This document shows positions 1 through 8,308 of a DNA stretch of 50,401 nt, in pieces; the stretch's first letter is position 1; each line of letters begins with the position of its first letter. A program made the position numbers and the translations under genes. The DNA lies in assembly GCA_029977705.1 (NCBI GenBank), contig JAPOKJ010000024.1, positions 1 to 50,401 on the forward strand. The letters are read 5' to 3'. The notes under the pieces are model-generated. The model saw only the letters and a program-made list of their open reading frames with translations. It searched no databases and was not told where the DNA came from. The stretch is from Burkholderiales bacterium (lineage in GTDB: Bacteria > Pseudomonadota > Gammaproteobacteria > Burkholderiales > Burkholderiaceae_E).

Positions 1-9
1 GCCCGTCAA

Positions 10-681
10 TCAGGTGCGGTCGCTTCGCCGGCGCGCCAGTCCCAGGCCGACAACGCCGATCGCCAGCAGCCCGAGGGTGGCCGGTAGCGGCACCTGGCCG
101 GGAACGCGTTGCCCCACCAGCTGGTCCTGCTGGGTGGGACTGCCCAGCTTGGTGAAGTTCCAGTTGCCGGCAGCCTTGCCATCCAGGCCTGCGAGCCAGG
201 TCTGTGCCAGGTTCGAGGAGGCCGAGCTGAAACCGCTGGCCAGCGAGAAATTGCCGGCCGCCAGGTTCAGGTTGCCATTGCCGTCATTGATGATTTCCCA
301 GACGGCCGTCTGGAAGGCGGCGCTGCCGTCGGCACTGCTGCGCGCCACCCCGAGATAGTTTTCGTACAGGCGGCTGAAGCGCCCCAGCTGCAGGGCGCTG
401 ACGCCCTCGTTCAGGCCGGTGAGCGCCGCCTTGTAGTAGCTGGTGTAGGTCTGCCCGAAGGTGATGCTTTGCATCAGGTCGATGCAAAAGGTGGTCAGCG
501 GCATGCCGTCGACCGACACGTTGAATTCGCCGGCCGACACCGAGCCGGCCCAGGGCGTGGCCAGTTGCACCGTCGCCGAACCACTCGAAAAGCCGGTGAA
601 GCTGACGCTGGTGGCCTGTGCGCCACTGGCCAGACCAAGGCTGAGCAGCCCGGCCGCGAGACATTTGGAGAGAAAGCGCAT
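10..681 (-). CDS. PEP-CTERM sorting domain protein
   Basis: A 223-residue exported protein of unknown specific role. Residues 1-23 form a Sec signal peptide ending ASGAQA. The C-terminus has the full tripartite PEP-CTERM signal: VPLPAT near residue 197, a hydrophobic helix, and a terminal Arg cluster ARRR. In known systems an exosortase (EpsH/XrtA) processes such proteins and they are linked to exopolysaccharide and floc formation. The middle is Ser/Ala/Gly/Asn-rich and contains FQTAVWEIIND, a motif I have seen in several PEP-CTERM proteins. A GGAG ribosome site precedes the ATG. It is divergent from pheA and no exosortase gene is in the window. The family assignment is firm; the function is unknown. 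Confidence 0.88.
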   Translation of the reverse strand: MRFLSKCLAAGLLSLGLASGAQATSVSFTGFSSGSATVQLATPWAGSVSAGEFNVSVDGMPLTTFCIDLMQSITFGQTYTSYYKAALTGLNEGVSALQLGRFSRLYENYLGVARSSADGSAAFQTAVWEIINDGNGNLNLAAGNFSLASGFSSASSNLAQTWLAGLDGKAAGNWNFTKLGSPTQQDQLVGQRVPGQVPLPATLGLLAIGVVGLGLARRRSDRT

Positions 682-934
682 GGGGGAGCTCCATGTGAGG
701 GCGATGCGATTCCAGGGGATCGACGCCTTGTTGTGACGACGATCCTAGGCCCGGTGTGCCAGCCGACCTGTGACGGAGCGCACAGTGGCGCGCAGAAAGC
801 CGGGAATCCGCCAATCCGGTACGATTCAGGGCTGCCGTGCGTGCAAAACCGCACCCCTGTCCGTCCCCGGTGCTGCAACCGCCAGGGTCCGGTCCCCTTG
901 CCGTTGCGAGCCGCTCCAGACGACCTTCGAACCG

Positions 935-2026
935 ATGACTGCTTCCGTAGACGAACGCCTGCAGGCCCTGCGGGTCCAGATCGACGCCACTGACGAGGCG
1001 ATCATCAAGCTGCTCAACGAGCGTGCCAAGCTGGCCCAGCAGGTCGGCGTCGTCAAGCATGAGGTCAATGCGCCGGTCTACCGGCCCGAGCGCGAAGCCC
1101 AGATCTTCGGGCGGCTGCGGGCGCGCCAACCCGGTCCCGAGCAGGGACCGCTTTCGGGGGCTGCGCTCGAGAACATCTACCGAGAGGTGGTGTCGGCCTG
1201 TCGCGAATTGGAGCGACGCCTCAAGGTCGCCTATCTTGGCCCCTCGGGCACCTTCTCCGAGATGGCCATGCTGCGTCATTTCGGCTCCTCGATCGAGGGC
1301 GTGCCGTGCAACGGTTTCGACGAGATCTTTCGCATCACCGAGGCCGGTGGTGTCGACTTTGCCGTGGTGCCGGTCGAGAACTCCACCGAGGGGGCGGTCA
1401 ACCGGCCTCTCGACCTGTTGCTGAACACGCCCTTGGTCATCAGTGGCGAGGTCACGGTGCCGGTCGAGCATTCCCTGTTGTCGCTCAGTGGCTCGCTCGA
1501 GGGCATCCAGCGCATCTGCACCCACCCCCAATCACTGGCCCAGTGCCAGGGCTGGCTGGACCGCCATGCGCCCGGCATCGAGCGCACCCCGGTGTCCAGC
1601 AATGCCGAGGCGGCCCGCATGGCTGCCCAGGATCCGACCGTGGCGGGCATCGCCTCCGAGCGCGCAGCCCACATCTACGGCCTGCAGGTGGTTGCCCGGG
1701 CGATCCAGGACGATCCCCTGAACCGCACCCGCTTCCTGGTTCTGGGACGTTACGAATGCGGTCCTTCGGGCAGCGACCAGACGTCCCTGATCCTGTCCGT
1801 GCCCGACAAGGCCGGCGCCGTGCATGCCCTGATCGAGCCGCTGGCGCGACATGGCGTGTCGATGAAACGCTTCGAATCACGCCCGGCCCGGCAGGGAGCC
1901 TGGGAGTATTATTTCTATATCGACCTGCTTGGTCATCGCACGGATCCGCAACTGGTCAAGGCACTGGCCGAAATCAGGCAGCATGCGGCCTTTTTCAAGC
2001 TGGTGGGTTCCTACCCCCGCTCCTGA
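935..2026 (+). CDS. pheA: Bifunctional chorismate mutase / prephenate dehydratase (P-protein)
   Basis: Converts chorismate to prephenate and then to phenylpyruvate in phenylalanine synthesis, in the cytoplasm. The 363-residue product has an AroQ chorismate mutase helix bundle (residues 1-90, DERLQALRVQIDATDEAI), a prephenate dehydratase domain opening VAYLGPSGTFSE near residue 100, the NRTRF substrate motif, and a C-terminal ACT domain with the ESRP phenylalanine-sensing motif near residue 310. The ATG at 935 was preferred over in-frame starts upstream because it begins the conserved mutase domain and gives the usual P-protein length. Feedback inhibition by phenylalanine is expected from the ACT domain. 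It is followed 37 bases later by hisC. Confidence 0.96.
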   Translation: MTASVDERLQALRVQIDATDEAIIKLLNERAKLAQQVGVVKHEVNAPVYRPEREAQIFGRLRARQPGPEQGPLSGAALENIYREVVSACRELERRLKVAYLGPSGTFSEMAMLRHFGSSIEGVPCNGFDEIFRITEAGGVDFAVVPVENSTEGAVNRPLDLLLNTPLVISGEVTVPVEHSLLSLSGSLEGIQRICTHPQSLAQCQGWLDRHAPGIERTPVSSNAEAARMAAQDPTVAGIASERAAHIYGLQVVARAIQDDPLNRTRFLVLGRYECGPSGSDQTSLILSVPDKAGAVHALIEPLARHGVSMKRFESRPARQGAWEYYFYIDLLGHRTDPQLVKALAEIRQHAAFFKLVGSYPRS

Positions 2027-2063
2027 ACCTGCAGCCCGAGCCCCTCACAGGACATTTCACGCA

Positions 2064-3185
2064 ATGAGCGCAGACGCGAATACCGCCAGCCCGGTCAAGG
2101 CCCCCGATTACATCCGTGCCATGGCACCGTACCAGGCCGGCAAGCCGATTGGCGAAGTGGCCCGCGAGTACGGGCTGGATGAAACCCGTATCGTCAAGCT
2201 GGCCTCCAATGAAAACCCCCTGGGCATGCCAGCCTCGGCTCGCCACGCCATCGCGCTGGCCGCTGCTGAACTGGGACGCTACCCGGATGCCAACGGCTTC
2301 GAGTTGAAGCGGGCGCTGGCCTCCCGCTACCAGGTGAGCGAGGACTGCATCACGCTGGGCAATGGCTCCAACGACGTGCTCGAACTGGTGGCCCATACCC
2401 TGCTGTCCAAGGGAGACGAGGCGATTTATTCGCAGTACTCCTTCGTCGTGTATGCCCTGGCCACCCAGGCAGTGGGGGCCACCGCAGTGGTGACGCCCGC
2501 CAAGGACCATGGCCATGACCTGGATGCGATGGCGGCTGCCATCACTGCCAAGACCCGTCTGATCTTCATCGCCAACCCCAACAATCCGACCGGAACCTAC
2601 CTGACGCCCCAGGCGATCGAGGCCTTCCTGGCCAAGGTGCCCTCGCGGGTGGTGGTGGTGCTCGATGAGGCCTACAACGAGTACCTCGATCCCGAATTGC
2701 AATTCGACTCGACCCAGTGGCTCAAGCGTTTTCCGAACCTGGTGGTCTCGCGCACCTTCTCCAAGGCCTACGGGCTTGCCGGGCTGCGGGTCGGCTTTGC
2801 CATCACCTCGGCCGAACTGACCGACCTGATGAACCGGGTGCGTCAGCCCTTCAATGTCAATTCGCTGGCACAGGCAGCTGCCGTGGCAGCCCTGGCCGAC
2901 CACGACTTTCTCAAGCGCAGTGCAGCGCTCAACAAGCAGGGCCTGCAAACCCTCGAGGCAGCCTTTACACGGATGGGGCTGCCCTTCGTCAAGTCTTATG
3001 GCAACTTCGTGCTGGTGCGGGTGGGCGATGCGCGCGGCATCAACGAAAAGCTGCTGCGTGCCGGTGTCATCGTGCGTCCGGTGGCGGGCTATGGCCTGCC
3101 CGAGTGGCTGCGCGTGTCGATCGGCCTGCCCGATGAAAACCAGCGCTTCCTGGAGGCGCTGGCTGCGATCCTGGGCCAGTCATGA
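2064..3185 (+). CDS. hisC: Histidinol-phosphate / aromatic aminotransferase
   Basis: A 373-residue fold-type I PLP aminotransferase. The PLP lysine is in SRTFSKAYGLAGLRVG (Lys234), with NPNNPTGTYL and DEAYNEY upstream as in HisC. Between pheA and tyrA it probably works mainly as the aromatic aminotransferase for phenylpyruvate and prephenate or hydroxyphenylpyruvate, although HisC-family enzymes also serve histidine synthesis; context favours the aromatic role and sequence alone cannot settle it. The ATG at 2064 starts the conserved N-terminus (PDYIRAMAPYQAGKPI). Its TGA overlaps the tyrA ATG (ATGA), indicating translational coupling. Confidence 0.95.
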   Translation: MSADANTASPVKAPDYIRAMAPYQAGKPIGEVAREYGLDETRIVKLASNENPLGMPASARHAIALAAAELGRYPDANGFELKRALASRYQVSEDCITLGNGSNDVLELVAHTLLSKGDEAIYSQYSFVVYALATQAVGATAVVTPAKDHGHDLDAMAAAITAKTRLIFIANPNNPTGTYLTPQAIEAFLAKVPSRVVVVLDEAYNEYLDPELQFDSTQWLKRFPNLVVSRTFSKAYGLAGLRVGFAITSAELTDLMNRVRQPFNVNSLAQAAAVAALADHDFLKRSAALNKQGLQTLEAAFTRMGLPFVKSYGNFVLVRVGDARGINEKLLRAGVIVRPVAGYGLPEWLRVSIGLPDENQRFLEALAAILGQS

Positions 3186-4048
3186 GTGCCGGGGCCGCTC
3201 CGGCCTGCATCGGCATCATCGGTACCGGTCTGATCGGCGGCTCGATTGCAGCATCGTTCCGGCGCGTGTTTCCGGACACCCGCATCAAGGGTCATTCCCG
3301 TGACAACGATGCCCGTGTCGCCGAGCAACTGGGCCTGATCGACGAGATCGCCCCGAGCGTGGCCGACTGTGTCCGCGACACCGACTGGGTGTTCCTGTGC
3401 TGCCCGGTGGGGACGATGCCGGCCGTACTCGACGAAATGGCGGCCGTGCAGGGGCAATGGCGCCGGGTCACCGACTGCGGCAGCACCAAATGCTCGGTGA
3501 TCGAGGCGGCGCGTCAGGCGCTCGGGCCTGCTTTTGACCGATTCCTGCCCGGGCATCCGATTGCCGGCTCCGAGCGGCACGGCCCGGCGGGCGCCTCGGC
3601 GCACCTGTTCGTCAAGCGCAACTGGCTGCTGTCGCCGCAAAATGCCGCCCAGCAGGCGCTGGCGGCAGAACTGACGCCGGTGCTCGAAGCCCTGGGCAGT
3701 CAGGTCAGGCCGGTCGATGCTCAGGCGCATGATGCGCTGTTCGCCGAGATCTCGCACTTTCCGCACTGGATGGTCTTTGCCGCCTGCCTGGGCATCGCTG
3801 ATGGCCCGCATGGCGAGGCCGCGCTGACCCAGAGCGGGGCCGGGCTCAAGGACACGACCCGCATCGGCGCATCGTCGGCAAGCCTGTGGACCGACATCTT
3901 CATCGACAACCGTCGTCATCTGCTGGCGTCCATCGATCGCTTCGAGGCGTCCCTGGCGCAGATGCGTGGCTTGCTCGAGTCCGGCGATCGGCCGGCGCTG
4001 GCGGCGGCCATCGAGCGCGCCAGCCAGTGGCGCAAGAACGTCACCTGA
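3182..4048 (+). CDS. tyrA: Prephenate dehydrogenase
   Basis: NAD(P)-dependent oxidative decarboxylation of prephenate (or arogenate) in tyrosine synthesis. The 288-residue protein begins with a Rossmann motif GIIGTGLIGGS and has the catalytic-histidine motif GHPIAGSE near residue 125 and the helical dimerisation domain (GLKDTTRIGASS). No ACT domain is present. It overlaps hisC by 4 bases. In many Proteobacteria aroA follows directly; here two minus-strand genes intervene, so this is the last gene of its transcription unit. A short CCAGG/CCTGG hairpin lies at 4056-4069 between this gene and the convergent sulfatase. Confidence 0.95.
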   Translation: MSAGAAPACIGIIGTGLIGGSIAASFRRVFPDTRIKGHSRDNDARVAEQLGLIDEIAPSVADCVRDTDWVFLCCPVGTMPAVLDEMAAVQGQWRRVTDCGSTKCSVIEAARQALGPAFDRFLPGHPIAGSERHGPAGASAHLFVKRNWLLSPQNAAQQALAAELTPVLEALGSQVRPVDAQAHDALFAEISHFPHWMVFAACLGIADGPHGEAALTQSGAGLKDTTRIGASSASLWTDIFIDNRRHLLASIDRFEASLAQMRGLLESGDRPALAAAIERASQWRKNVT

Positions 4049-4094
4049 GCAGGTGCCAGGCCTGCCTGGTCGCAGGTCACCGGCCAGGGGACAC

Positions 4095-5447
4095 TCAATT
4101 GCTGGGCTTGGGAATCTCGGCCTCGCCGTACACATTGCTGACCACGGCGTCCGGCGGAATGCCGGGCATGGTGGCGGCAAAGTCCTGCCAAAGCTGACGC
4201 ATGTGCGCCAGGCGCTGCGGCTCGAGATGGATCAGGTTGGCCTTCTCGCGCTGGTCCTTGACGATGTTGAACAGGTATTCATGCTCGCCGATGGCCAGGT
4301 ATTTCCAGTCGCCCTCGCGTACTGCCCGTTGCATGCGGTGCTTCATGCGCCAGAACAGGGGCCGGCCAGGGTCCCAGCCGGGATCCTGCAGCACCGGCAG
4401 CAGGCTCAGGCCATCGAGCGGGTGGTCCGGTGCAGCCGTCACACCGGCCGCTGCCAGCATGGTGGCGGTCCAGTCCATCGTCAGGTTGGGCACCTGGGCG
4501 CAGGCCCCCCGCGCCTGATCGGACAGGCCCCGCGGCCAGTGCACGATGACCGGCACGCGGATGCCGCCCTCGAGCAGGTCCATCTTGCCCCCGACAAAGG
4601 GCCAGTTGTTGGAGAAGCGCTCACCGCCGTTGTCGCTGGAGAAAATGATCAGGGTGTTGTCGAGCTGGCCCTTGCGCGCCAGCACATCGACGATGCGGCC
4701 GATGCCTTCGTCCATGTGATGGATCATCCGCCAGTAGGTCTCCAGATTGCCGCCGTCGACATGGAAGATGCCCCCGCGCCCCTTGGCCTCGAGACGGCGC
4801 GACTCGGCCTCGTCATCGCGGGTCACCCAGGGCCAGTGGGGCGAGGTGTAGTGCAGGTTGAGCAGGAACGGTGCCTGGTCATCCTGCTCGTCGATCCACT
4901 GTGCGGCCCGTTCGCTGATCAGGTCGGTCAGATACCCGGAGCGCTCGATTTGACGGTCGTTTTCCCACAGGTCGGGGTTGCCACGGCTGTCCTTGTGGGT
5001 GAAGTAGTCCAGCCCCCCCGAGGTGGCGCCCCAGAAATAATCGAAGCCGCTCTTGTTGGGGCCGAACTCGGGCGGAAAGCCCAGGTGCCATTTGCCCACC
5101 AGCGCGGTGCGGTAGCCCGCAGCTTTGAGCAGCGAGGCATGGGTCGGGTGCTCAGGGGGCAGGCCCAGTGCGCTGCCGCCACGCGCCGCGCTCGAGAGCG
5201 GTTCGTCGGCCGCACCCCGCAGGCGGTACTGATAGCGCCCGGTCAGCAGCGCAAAGCGTGTCGGGGAGCAGACCGGCGAGTTGCTGTAGCCCTGGGCAAA
5301 GCGCAGCCCGCGTGCGGCCAGCTGATCCAGGCGTGGTGAAACCGGGAAGCGGGCCTGCCCGCCATAGCAGCCCAGGTCGGCCGATCCCAGGTCGTCCGCC
5401 AGGATGTACAGGATGTTGGGGCGTTGGGTGGTCATGCGTTGTTCCAT
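4095..5447 (-). CDS. Formylglycine-dependent (Cys-type) sulfatase
   Basis: Alkaline-phosphatase-superfamily sulfatase of 450 residues, hydrolysing an unidentified sulfate ester. The N-terminal metal site RPNILYILADDLG and the complete signature CSPTRFALLTGR (Cys60-Arg71) are present; Cys60 would be oxidised to formylglycine. Further family motifs are GKWHLG near 120 and SSDNGGE near 270. No signal peptide is visible, so the enzyme appears cytoplasmic, which is unusual for an arylsulfatase. No maturase (FGE or radical-SAM anSME) and no sulfate transporter is in the window. A second ATG at codon 5 is an equally plausible start. It sits between tyrA and aroA on the opposite strand, which suggests insertion into an ancestral operon. 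Confidence 0.9.
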   Translation of the reverse strand: MEQRMTTQRPNILYILADDLGSADLGCYGGQARFPVSPRLDQLAARGLRFAQGYSNSPVCSPTRFALLTGRYQYRLRGAADEPLSSAARGGSALGLPPEHPTHASLLKAAGYRTALVGKWHLGFPPEFGPNKSGFDYFWGATSGGLDYFTHKDSRGNPDLWENDRQIERSGYLTDLISERAAQWIDEQDDQAPFLLNLHYTSPHWPWVTRDDEAESRRLEAKGRGGIFHVDGGNLETYWRMIHHMDEGIGRIVDVLARKGQLDNTLIIFSSDNGGERFSNNWPFVGGKMDLLEGGIRVPVIVHWPRGLSDQARGACAQVPNLTMDWTATMLAAAGVTAAPDHPLDGLSLLPVLQDPGWDPGRPLFWRMKHRMQRAVREGDWKYLAIGEHEYLFNIVKDQREKANLIHLEPQRLAHMRQLWQDFAATMPGIPPDAVVSNVYGEAEIPKPSN

Positions 5448-5578
5448 TGACAGCGCGCCGGAAGCGGCGTCGGGTCATGGAAGGCATTGTAGGCCGGGCC
5501 GGCAGCGCGGCGGGGCCGGTGGTTCAGGCATCCCGGGCCGGCCAGCGGGTCCCCGGCCGGGTCAGGACGCTGCCGGGA

Positions 5579-5995
5579 TCAGATGTCCCGGTCGAAGCGG
5601 TCCTGCACTTCGGGGTGCAGAACGCTGAAGTAGAACTCGCGCAGGTTGGTGATTTCCGCCAGCACCGTGAAGGGAAAGCCGTTGCGGCCCCCGCGCTGGT
5701 CGATCAGGAAGTTGCGGACCACGTGGGCGAAGAATTCGGGGTCATAGAAGGCCTCCGAAATCCGGTTCAGGACGTGCGGATAAAGCTTGCGGGTCTCGAT
5801 CATCTGATAGGCGGTGGGCAGCGCGGCCAGAACCTGCATCGAGCGCTGGCTCAGCGGCACGGCCGAGCGCGCAGAGGGCAGCGTTTCCGGCTTCCCACTG
5901 GGTGTCGGGGCCTTGGGAACAAGGCTGACGGTCTCGTCCTGGCCTTGCTTGAGCTGGAAGCGGCCAAAGGTGTAGGGAGAGTTGGTGGTGCCCAT
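5579..5995 (-). CDS. Conserved-looking hypothetical protein, 138 residues
   Basis: I do not recognise this family. From ATG 5995 it encodes 138 residues: a Ser/Pro/Lys-rich N-terminal third (1-50) likely disordered, then a compact region rich in aromatic and charged residues (LPTAYQMIETRKLYPHVLNR, then FPFTVLAEITNLREFYF). There is no signal peptide, membrane helix or metal motif. Amino-acid composition from residue 55 on is protein-like, unlike the shadow frames nearby, so I regard it as real. The frame stays open upstream past 6050 with another ATG preceded directly by AAGAGG, but that would run toward the aroA coding region. Divergent from aroA and upstream of the sulfatase. Confidence 0.6.
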   Translation of the reverse strand: MGTTNSPYTFGRFQLKQGQDETVSLVPKAPTPSGKPETLPSARSAVPLSQRSMQVLAALPTAYQMIETRKLYPHVLNRISEAFYDPEFFAHVVRNFLIDQRGGRNGFPFTVLAEITNLREFYFSVLHPEVQDRFDRDI

Positions 5996-6119
5996 GTTTT
6001 GTGAACCCGTTAAACTTGAGTCCAGATTCGCATGAATGTTGAACACCATCCTCTTGCGCTTGCCGGACGAGATATTCGCGCCGATGAACGGCAAGTCCGC
6101 CTGCCCGAATATCCTGTCC

Positions 6120-7466
6120 ATGCCACAGTCCTTCCTCGTCCAGCCTTCTTCCCGCCTCCAGGGGCGGGCCCGTGTCCCCGGTGACAAATCCATCTCCCAC
6201 CGCGCCATCATGTTTGGCGCCCTGGCCGATGGGGTGACCGAGGTCAGCGGCTTTCTCTCCGGGGCCGACGCCCTGTCCACCCGGGATGTCTTTCGCCAGA
6301 TGGGCGTGCACATCGAGGGGCCCGAGCTGGGCCGGGTGCGCATCGAGGGGGTCGGCCTGCACGGCCTGAAAGCGCCGGGTGCAGACCTGGACTGCGGCAA
6401 TGCCGGTACCGCGATGCGCCTGCTGATGGGCCTGATGGCCGGTCAGTCCTTCCCGACCACCTTGATCGGCGACGAGAGCCTGAGCAAGCGCCCGATGCGC
6501 CGTGTATCCGGGCCCCTGTCCGAGATGGGCGCCCGCATCACCACCCGCGATGGCCTGCCGCCCGTGCGCATCGAGCCTGCACCCGACCTGAGGGCGATCA
6601 CCTTCCGCATGCCGGTGGCCAGTGCCCAGGTCAAGTCGGCGGTGCTGCTGGCCGGCCTTTACGCGCGCGGCCAGACCCGTGTCATCGAGCCTGAGGTGAC
6701 GCGCGACCACAGCGAGCGCATGCTGCGCGCCTTCGGTGTCGAGGTGTCCATCGAGCGCCAGCGAGAGGGCGGCGCCGAGCAGCAGATCATCTCGATGCAG
6801 GGCGGACAGCGCCTGAAGGCGACCCGCATCGACGTACCGGCCGACATTTCATCGGCCGCCTTCTTCCTGGTGGCCGCGAGCATTGCGCCGGGGTCAGACC
6901 TGCTGCTCGAGCATGTCGGCGTCAATCCAACGCGCACCGGCGTGCTCGACATCCTGCGCCTGATGGGCGCCGACATCACCCTCGAGAACCCGCGCGAGGT
7001 CGGCGGCGAACCGGTAGCCGACCTGCGCGTCCGCCACGCGCCGCTCAAGGGCATTGCCGTGCCCGAGCACCTGGTACCGCTGGCCATCGACGAATTCCCG
7101 GTGCTCTTCGTGGCTGCGGCCTGCGCCCAGGGGCGTACCGTGGTCACCGGTGCCGAGGAATTGAGGGTCAAGGAATCCGACCGCATCGCGGTGATGGCCG
7201 AGGGCTTGCAGGCCCTTGGCATTTCGCTCAGCACCCAGCCCGATGGCATGAGCATCGAGGGCAAGGGGGGGCAGGACGGCCCCGTCTTCAGTGGCGGCCA
7301 GATCCAGTCCCATGGTGACCATCGCATCGCGATGGCCTTTGCGATGGCCGCGCTGCGGGCGGCCGCGCCTATCCGCATCCTGGACACCCTGAACGTGGCC
7401 ACTTCCTTCCCGGGCTTCGTGACGCTGGCCCGCCAGGCAGGGCTGGACATCGTGGAGCAGGCATGA
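6120..7466 (+). CDS. aroA: 3-phosphoshikimate 1-carboxyvinyltransferase (EPSP synthase)
   Basis: Transfers enolpyruvate from PEP to shikimate-3-phosphate in the shikimate pathway. From ATG 6120 the product is 448 residues. It carries [10 protein letters not shown] near residue 20, [12 protein letters not shown] near 90, [13 protein letters not shown] near 345 and [12 protein letters not shown] near 400. The GDKSISHR form resembles the EPSP synthases of pseudomonads more than the GSKSISNR form I associate with many Burkholderiales, from memory only. No clear ribosome site precedes the start; an ATG at 6084 is the alternative. The gene is cut off from tyrA by the inserted minus-strand genes, so it must have its own promoter in 5996-6119. 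cmk follows. Confidence 0.95.
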   Translation: MPQSFLVQPSSRLQGRARVPGDKSISHRAIMFGALADGVTEVSGFLSGADALSTRDVFRQMGVHIEGPELGRVRIEGVGLHGLKAPGADLDCGNAGTAMRLLMGLMAGQSFPTTLIGDESLSKRPMRRVSGPLSEMGARITTRDGLPPVRIEPAPDLRAITFRMPVASAQVKSAVLLAGLYARGQTRVIEPEVTRDHSERMLRAFGVEVSIERQREGGAEQQIISMQGGQRLKATRIDVPADISSAAFFLVAASIAPGSDLLLEHVGVNPTRTGVLDILRLMGADITLENPREVGGEPVADLRVRHAPLKGIAVPEHLVPLAIDEFPVLFVAAACAQGRTVVTGAEELRVKESDRIAVMAEGLQALGISLSTQPDGMSIEGKGGQDGPVFSGGQIQSHGDHRIAMAFAMAALRAAAPIRILDTLNVATSFPGFVTLARQAGLDIVEQA

Positions 7467-7533
7467 CTGTTGCGTTTTGGCAACGTTTGAATGCCGCCCG
7501 GGCCTGTGCCCCGGGGGCACGGTGAACGCGCCC

Positions 7534-8193
7534 ATGGCGGTCCCGGTCATCGCCATCGACGGCCCCACCGCGTCCGGCAAGGGGGCGATCGCGCATCGCG
7601 TGGCCGATGCGCTGGGCTGGCATTACCTGGACTCAGGGGCCATCTACCGGATCACCGCCTTGTGTGCGATGCGCGAGGGCATTGCGGCCGACGATGCACC
7701 GGGGCTGGCTGCCCTGGCCGCCCGACTGCGGCCGCGTTTCCTCGCCGAACAGGTGTTCCTGGGCGATGAGGACGTCAGCCTGGCGATCCGGGCCGAAGCG
7801 GTCGGGTCCATGGCCTCGCGCATCGCCGTGCACCCTGCGCTGCGCCAGGCCCTGCTGCAGCGCCAGCGCGATTTCCGGCAGGCCCCGGGCCTGGTGGCCG
7901 ACGGGCGTGACATGGGCTCGGTGGTGTTTGCCGACGCACCGCTCAAGATCTTTCTGACAGCGAGCGCGGAAATCCGTGCCCAGAGGCGTTATAAACAGTT
8001 GATTGAAAAGGGGTTTTCCGCTAACCTGCCGGGTCTTCTCGCCGACCTGAAGGCGCGCGATGCGCGCGATGCTGATCGCGCTGCCGCGCCCCTCAAGCCT
8101 GCAGAAGATGCGTTGCTGGTCGATTCCAGCGCCCTGACCATCGACGAGGTGGTGCAGACGGTGCTGTGGGCCTGGCAGCAGCGCATGACCTGA
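7534..8193 (+). CDS. cmk: Cytidylate kinase
   Basis: ATP-dependent phosphorylation of CMP/dCMP. The 219-residue protein opens with [14 protein letters not shown], the P-loop, and contains LDSGAIYR (nucleotide-monophosphate site) and [24 protein letters not shown] near 125. The ATG at 7534 places the P-loop near residue 10 as in the family; GTG 7522, with a G-rich stretch upstream, is a possible alternative adding four residues. It lies between aroA and rpsA, the usual order in Betaproteobacteria. Confidence 0.95.
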   Translation: MAVPVIAIDGPTASGKGAIAHRVADALGWHYLDSGAIYRITALCAMREGIAADDAPGLAALAARLRPRFLAEQVFLGDEDVSLAIRAEAVGSMASRIAVHPALRQALLQRQRDFRQAPGLVADGRDMGSVVFADAPLKIFLTASAEIRAQRRYKQLIEKGFSANLPGLLADLKARDARDADRAAAPLKPAEDALLVDSSALTIDEVVQTVLWAWQQRMT

Positions 8194-8308
8194 GCGTCGG
8201 GGCTGCATCGTCTTGCGATGGGGCTCCGGCATTTTGAAACTCCGCCCGGGCCCGTCTTGAACAAGGACGATCCCAAGTGCTTCGGGCGTGCAACCCGGAA
8301 CCATCCTT

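Noticed and set aside
682-770. Sigma-54 promoter for the PEP-CTERM gene (TGGCAC on the minus strand)
   Set aside because: The GG and GC elements are spaced 8 rather than 10 bases apart and TTGC is missing.
4056-4069. CCAGG/CCTGG hairpin between tyrA and the sulfatase as a terminator
   Set aside because: Only 5 bp and no T-run; too weak to call as a separate feature.
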